From the NCBI RefSeq assembly GCF_900103885.1, contig NZ_FNIM01000013.1, forward strand, positions 19,645 to 83,644: a stretch of 64,000 nt of DNA. The letters run 5' to 3'. The position numbers and the translations under genes were made by a program. The notes beneath the pieces were generated by a model. It was given only the letters and a program-made list of their open reading frames with translations, did no database searches and was not told the DNA's origin. This document shows positions 61,084 through 64,000 of this stretch, piece after piece. The stretch's first letter is position 1. Every line of letters starts with the position of its first letter. This stretch comes from Actinomyces ruminicola (lineage in GTDB: Bacteria; Actinomycetota; Actinomycetes; Actinomycetales; Actinomycetaceae).

Positions 61084-63474
61084 ATGTCCGCCGTCGAGCC
61101 CAACGCCGTGACCGAACCCGCCCGCCCCGACCGGGTGGCCGAGCACCCCGACACCGTCGCCCACGCCGCGGCCACCCCCGACCAGGCGATGCCCTACCGC
61201 GAGCTCGGCCTCAAGGACGACGAGTACGCCTCCATCAAGAGCATCCTCGGCCGCCGTCCCACCGCCGCGGAGCTGGCCATGTACTCGGTGATGTGGTCCG
61301 AGCACTGCTCCTACAAGTCATCCAAGCTGCACCTGCGCCAGTTCGGCCAGAAGACCACCCCGGAGATGCGCGAGCACCTGCTGGTGGGCATGGGGGAGAA
61401 CGCCGGCGTCGTCGACATCGGCGACGGCTGGGCCGTCACCTACAAGGTCGAGTCCCACAACCACCCCAGCTTCGTCGAGCCCTACCAGGGCGCCGCCACC
61501 GGCGTCGGCGGGATCGTGCGCGACATCATCTCCATGGGCGCCCGCCCCGTGGCCGTCATGGACCAGCTGCGCTTCGGCGCCGTCGACCACCCCGACACCG
61601 CCCGGGTGGTGCACGGCGTGGTGGCCGGCGTGGGCGGCTACGGCAACTGCCTGGGCCTGCCCAACATCGGCGGCGAGACCGAGTTCGACCCGTCCTACCA
61701 GGAGAACCCGCTCGTCAACGCCCTGTGCGTGGGCGTGCTGCGCCATGACGACATTCACCTGGCCTCCGCCTCCGGCGCGGGCAACAAGGTGGTCCTGTTC
61801 GGCGCCCGCACCGGCGGCGACGGCATCGGCGGCGCCTCCATCCTCGCCTCGGAGGCCTTCGAGGACGGCATGCCCGCCAAGCGGCCCAGCGTGCAGGTGG
61901 GCGACCCCTTCATGGAGAAGGTCCTGATCGAGTGCTGCCTGGACCTGTTCGGCGCCGACCTGGTGCTCGGCATCCAGGACCTCGGCGCGGCCGGCATCTC
62001 CTGCGCCACCAGCGAGCTGGCCTCCAACGGCGACGGCGGCATGCACGTGGACCTGGAGAACGTGCTGCTGCGCGACCCCACCCTGACGGCCGGGGAGATC
62101 CTCATGAGCGAGTCCCAGGAGCGCATGATGGCCGTCGTCGCCCCGGACAAGCTCGACGACTTCATGGCGGTCATCGACAAGTGGGACGTCGAGGCCAGCG
62201 TCATCGGCGAGGTCAACGGCACCGGTCGGCTGACCATCGACCACTTCGGGGAGCGGATCGTGGACGTCGACCCGCGCACCGTCGCCCACGAGGGGCCCAC
62301 CTACGACCGCCCCTACGCCCGCCCCGCCTGGCAGGACGAGCTGAACGCCGACACCTCCGACGCCCTGGCCCGGCCGGAGAGCGTGGAAGAGCTGGCCGCG
62401 CAGGTGCGCGCCGTCGTCGCCAGCCCCAACCAGGCCTCCGCCGCCTGGGTCACCGACCAGTACGACCGCTTCGTGCGCGGGGCCACCGCCCTGGCCCAGC
62501 CCGACGACGCCGGCGTGATCCGCGTGGATGAGGCCACCGGCCGCGGGGTCGCCATCGCCACCGACGCCAATGGCCGCTTCACCAAGCTCGACCCGGCCAC
62601 CGGCGCCGCCCAGGCGCTGGCCGAGTCCTACCGCAACGTGTGCACCGTGGGTGCCCGGCCGCTAGCCGTCACCGACTGCCTCAACTTCGGCTCCCCGGAG
62701 GACCCCGACGCCATGTGGCAGCTGGTGGAGGCGATCACCGGCCTGGCCGACGCGTGCCGCGAGCTGGGCGTGCCCGTCACCGGCGGGAACGTCTCCCTGT
62801 ACAACTCCCACGGCAAGGTCAAGGGCCTGCCCGACTCCTCCATCAACCCCACCCCGGTGGTGGGCGTGCTCGGCGTCATGGACGACGTGCGCCGCGCCAA
62901 CCCGTCCGGCTGGCAGGAGGAGGGCCTGGCGATCATCGCCCTGGGCGAGACCCGCGACGAGCTGGACGGCTCGGCCTGGACCCGCGTGGTCCACGACCAC
63001 CTGGGCGGCCTGCCCCCGCGCGTGGACCTGGACGCGGAGGCCGCCCTCGGGCGCGTGCTGGTGGCCCTGAGCGAGGCGGACCTGCCCGACGGCGCCCGGC
63101 TGGTGCGCGCCGCCCACGACCTGTCCACCGGCGGGCTCGCGCAGAGCCTGGTCGACGCGTGCCTGCGCTTCGGCGTCGGTGCGGCCGTCGACCTGGCGGC
63201 CCTGCCCGGCGACGTGGACGACTTCACCGCCCTGCTGTCCGAGTCCGGCGCCCGCGCCCTGGTGGCGGTGCCCGAGGTGGCCGTACCGGCGGTGGCCGCG
63301 GCCGCCGAGGCCGAGGGCGTGGCCTGGGGGCGCCTGGGCACCACCGGCGGGGACATGCTCGCCGTCACCGGCACCGACCTACTCGCCGACGGCGGCTCCG
63401 GCCGCCCGCTGGTGCTGGACCTGGCCGAGCTGCGCGCGGGCGTGGACGCGACGCTGCCGGCGCTGTTCGACTGA
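61084..63474 (+). CDS. purL: FGAM synthase PurL (small type)
   Basis: 796 residues, the single-domain PurL that works with PurS and PurQ. It has [122 protein letters not shown] and [29 protein letters not shown]. It makes FGAM from FGAR using ammonia from PurQ. The N-terminal 30 residues are an extra polar extension. CCAGGAGCAGAC precedes the ATG. It is detached from purSQ by four kilobases. Confidence 0.95.
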   Translation: MSAVEPNAVTEPARPDRVAEHPDTVAHAAATPDQAMPYRELGLKDDEYASIKSILGRRPTAAELAMYSVMWSEHCSYKSSKLHLRQFGQKTTPEMREHLLVGMGENAGVVDIGDGWAVTYKVESHNHPSFVEPYQGAATGVGGIVRDIISMGARPVAVMDQLRFGAVDHPDTARVVHGVVAGVGGYGNCLGLPNIGGETEFDPSYQENPLVNALCVGVLRHDDIHLASASGAGNKVVLFGARTGGDGIGGASILASEAFEDGMPAKRPSVQVGDPFMEKVLIECCLDLFGADLVLGIQDLGAAGISCATSELASNGDGGMHVDLENVLLRDPTLTAGEILMSESQERMMAVVAPDKLDDFMAVIDKWDVEASVIGEVNGTGRLTIDHFGERIVDVDPRTVAHEGPTYDRPYARPAWQDELNADTSDALARPESVEELAAQVRAVVASPNQASAAWVTDQYDRFVRGATALAQPDDAGVIRVDEATGRGVAIATDANGRFTKLDPATGAAQALAESYRNVCTVGARPLAVTDCLNFGSPEDPDAMWQLVEAITGLADACRELGVPVTGGNVSLYNSHGKVKGLPDSSINPTPVVGVLGVMDDVRRANPSGWQEEGLAIIALGETRDELDGSAWTRVVHDHLGGLPPRVDLDAEAALGRVLVALSEADLPDGARLVRAAHDLSTGGLAQSLVDACLRFGVGAAVDLAALPGDVDDFTALLSESGARALVAVPEVAVPAVAAAAEAEGVAWGRLGTTGGDMLAVTGTDLLADGGSGRPLVLDLAELRAGVDATLPALFD

Positions 63475-64000
63475 GGTCGACTCAGCGACGGAGGGGCTGA
63501 GCCTGCCCGGGGTCGGGTGGGTGTGCGCTTGCGCAGTCTCCGCGGCCGAGTGACGCCACCGGTGCGGGGCGTATTTCGCGGCCCGGAGCACGTTTGGAAC
63601 GCCATTTCGTGGTTTGCTACGCCGGTTTGCCGTCTGCTGCGCCACTTGACCGTTTGCTGTATACCTCCGCGTCCTTCAGTAGAGCGTTGGCTGGCGTTGT
63701 TAACGGTGAAGTGGCGTGGTGGACGTCCGGCGGGGCGGTGGTGGTTGTGGTGGTCTTCGTCGGGGTGCCTGTGGTCGGCCGTGGGTGTCCGGAGGCGGGG
63801 TTGGGTGGCGGTTACGGCTGTGGCAGGTGGTGCTGTTGGGGCGTGTGTGCCTGGTGTGGCGTGCGCCGGGAGGTCACAATTTGGTCTACGGTACAAAGAT
63901 TGGTACGTTTTGACCCCGACTTTTCCGCATGACTTCGTTGAAAGTTGGTGGCTGGAGGGGCCTGGAGGGGTGTCGGTGGCGCTTGGCTTGTTTCCAACGA
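63475..64000. other. Terminal region after purL with R2 copy D
   Basis: No gene is supported. Besides the R2 element it has a lower-GC end at 63875-63960 with GGTACAAAGATTGGTAC (63889-63905), likely the promoter region of a gene beyond the window. Confidence 0.5.
63609..63725. repeat. R2 palindromic element, copy D (worn)
   Basis: About 117 bp. GTGGTTTGCTACGCCGG.., CGTCTGCTGCGCCACTT, TACCTCCGCGTCCTTCAGTAGAGCG and AACGGTGAAGTGGCGTGGTGGACG match the other three copies in order, with more mismatches in the inner stem. Confidence 0.75.

Overview
The window is high-GC actinobacterial DNA, most like Actinomyces or a close relative. The evidence is the strong GC bias, many GTG starts, leaderless-looking promoters, a large secreted amylopullulanase with a sortase-type LARTG tail, a mycobacterial-type GuaB1, and a PurS/PurQ/small-PurL purine system. 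Genus is inferred from protein resemblance only. There is no rRNA, CRISPR array, intact transposase or prophage.

Layout. 1-2.8 kb: tRNA-Arg(ACG), an AqpZ-like channel and guaB1. 2.9-5.9 kb (minus strand): a patB-metB pair (cystathionine chemistry, methionine synthesis) behind a promoter and a Met-rich leader peptide that looks like an attenuator. 6.1-14 kb: a TetR regulator divergent from a YhgE/Pip membrane protein with two operator palindromes between them, then a heterodimeric ABC exporter with one degenerate ATPase. 14.6-24.2 kb: a 2,093-residue secreted, wall-anchored amylopullulanase followed by a cytoplasmic paralogue of its pullulanase half. 24.2-32.1 kb: rarA, an SPFH membrane protein with a small ribbon-helix-helix gene, a decayed vapBC, a UvrA2-type ATPase and a MntA/HepT-type toxin-antitoxin pair. 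32.2-41.2 kb: a giant Lhr helicase, a small orphan gene, a YrdC/Sua5 remnant and a membrane Fe-S oxidoreductase. 42.5-48.6 kb: an Xre regulator, a DUF4235-like protein and thiBPQ behind a TPP riboswitch. 48.7-51.9 kb: two paralogous proteins of unknown function. 52.2-63.5 kb: purD, purC, two coupled membrane proteins, purS and purQ, then a non-purine insert (DnaA-box-like cluster, glycosyltransferase, TM2 protein, broken 2H-type gene), then purL.

The most unusual content is between the genes. I find four families of short repeats. R1 is a 23-bp unit in head-to-tail arrays at 11 loci, sometimes forming the ends of genes. R2 is a palindrome of about 110 bp in four copies. R3 is an element of about 105 bp with conserved terminal inverted repeats and a divergent interior, in two copies. 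R4 is a nested hairpin in two copies. With the Met leader peptide, these are the best candidates for undescribed biology here.

Metabolically the window joins purine synthesis and GMP reduction, thiamine uptake, methionine synthesis, and glycogen or starch debranching outside and inside the cell. Several starts were moved from the longest possible reading frame because promoter spacing, a ribosome binding site or gene overlap favoured another codon; each case is stated.
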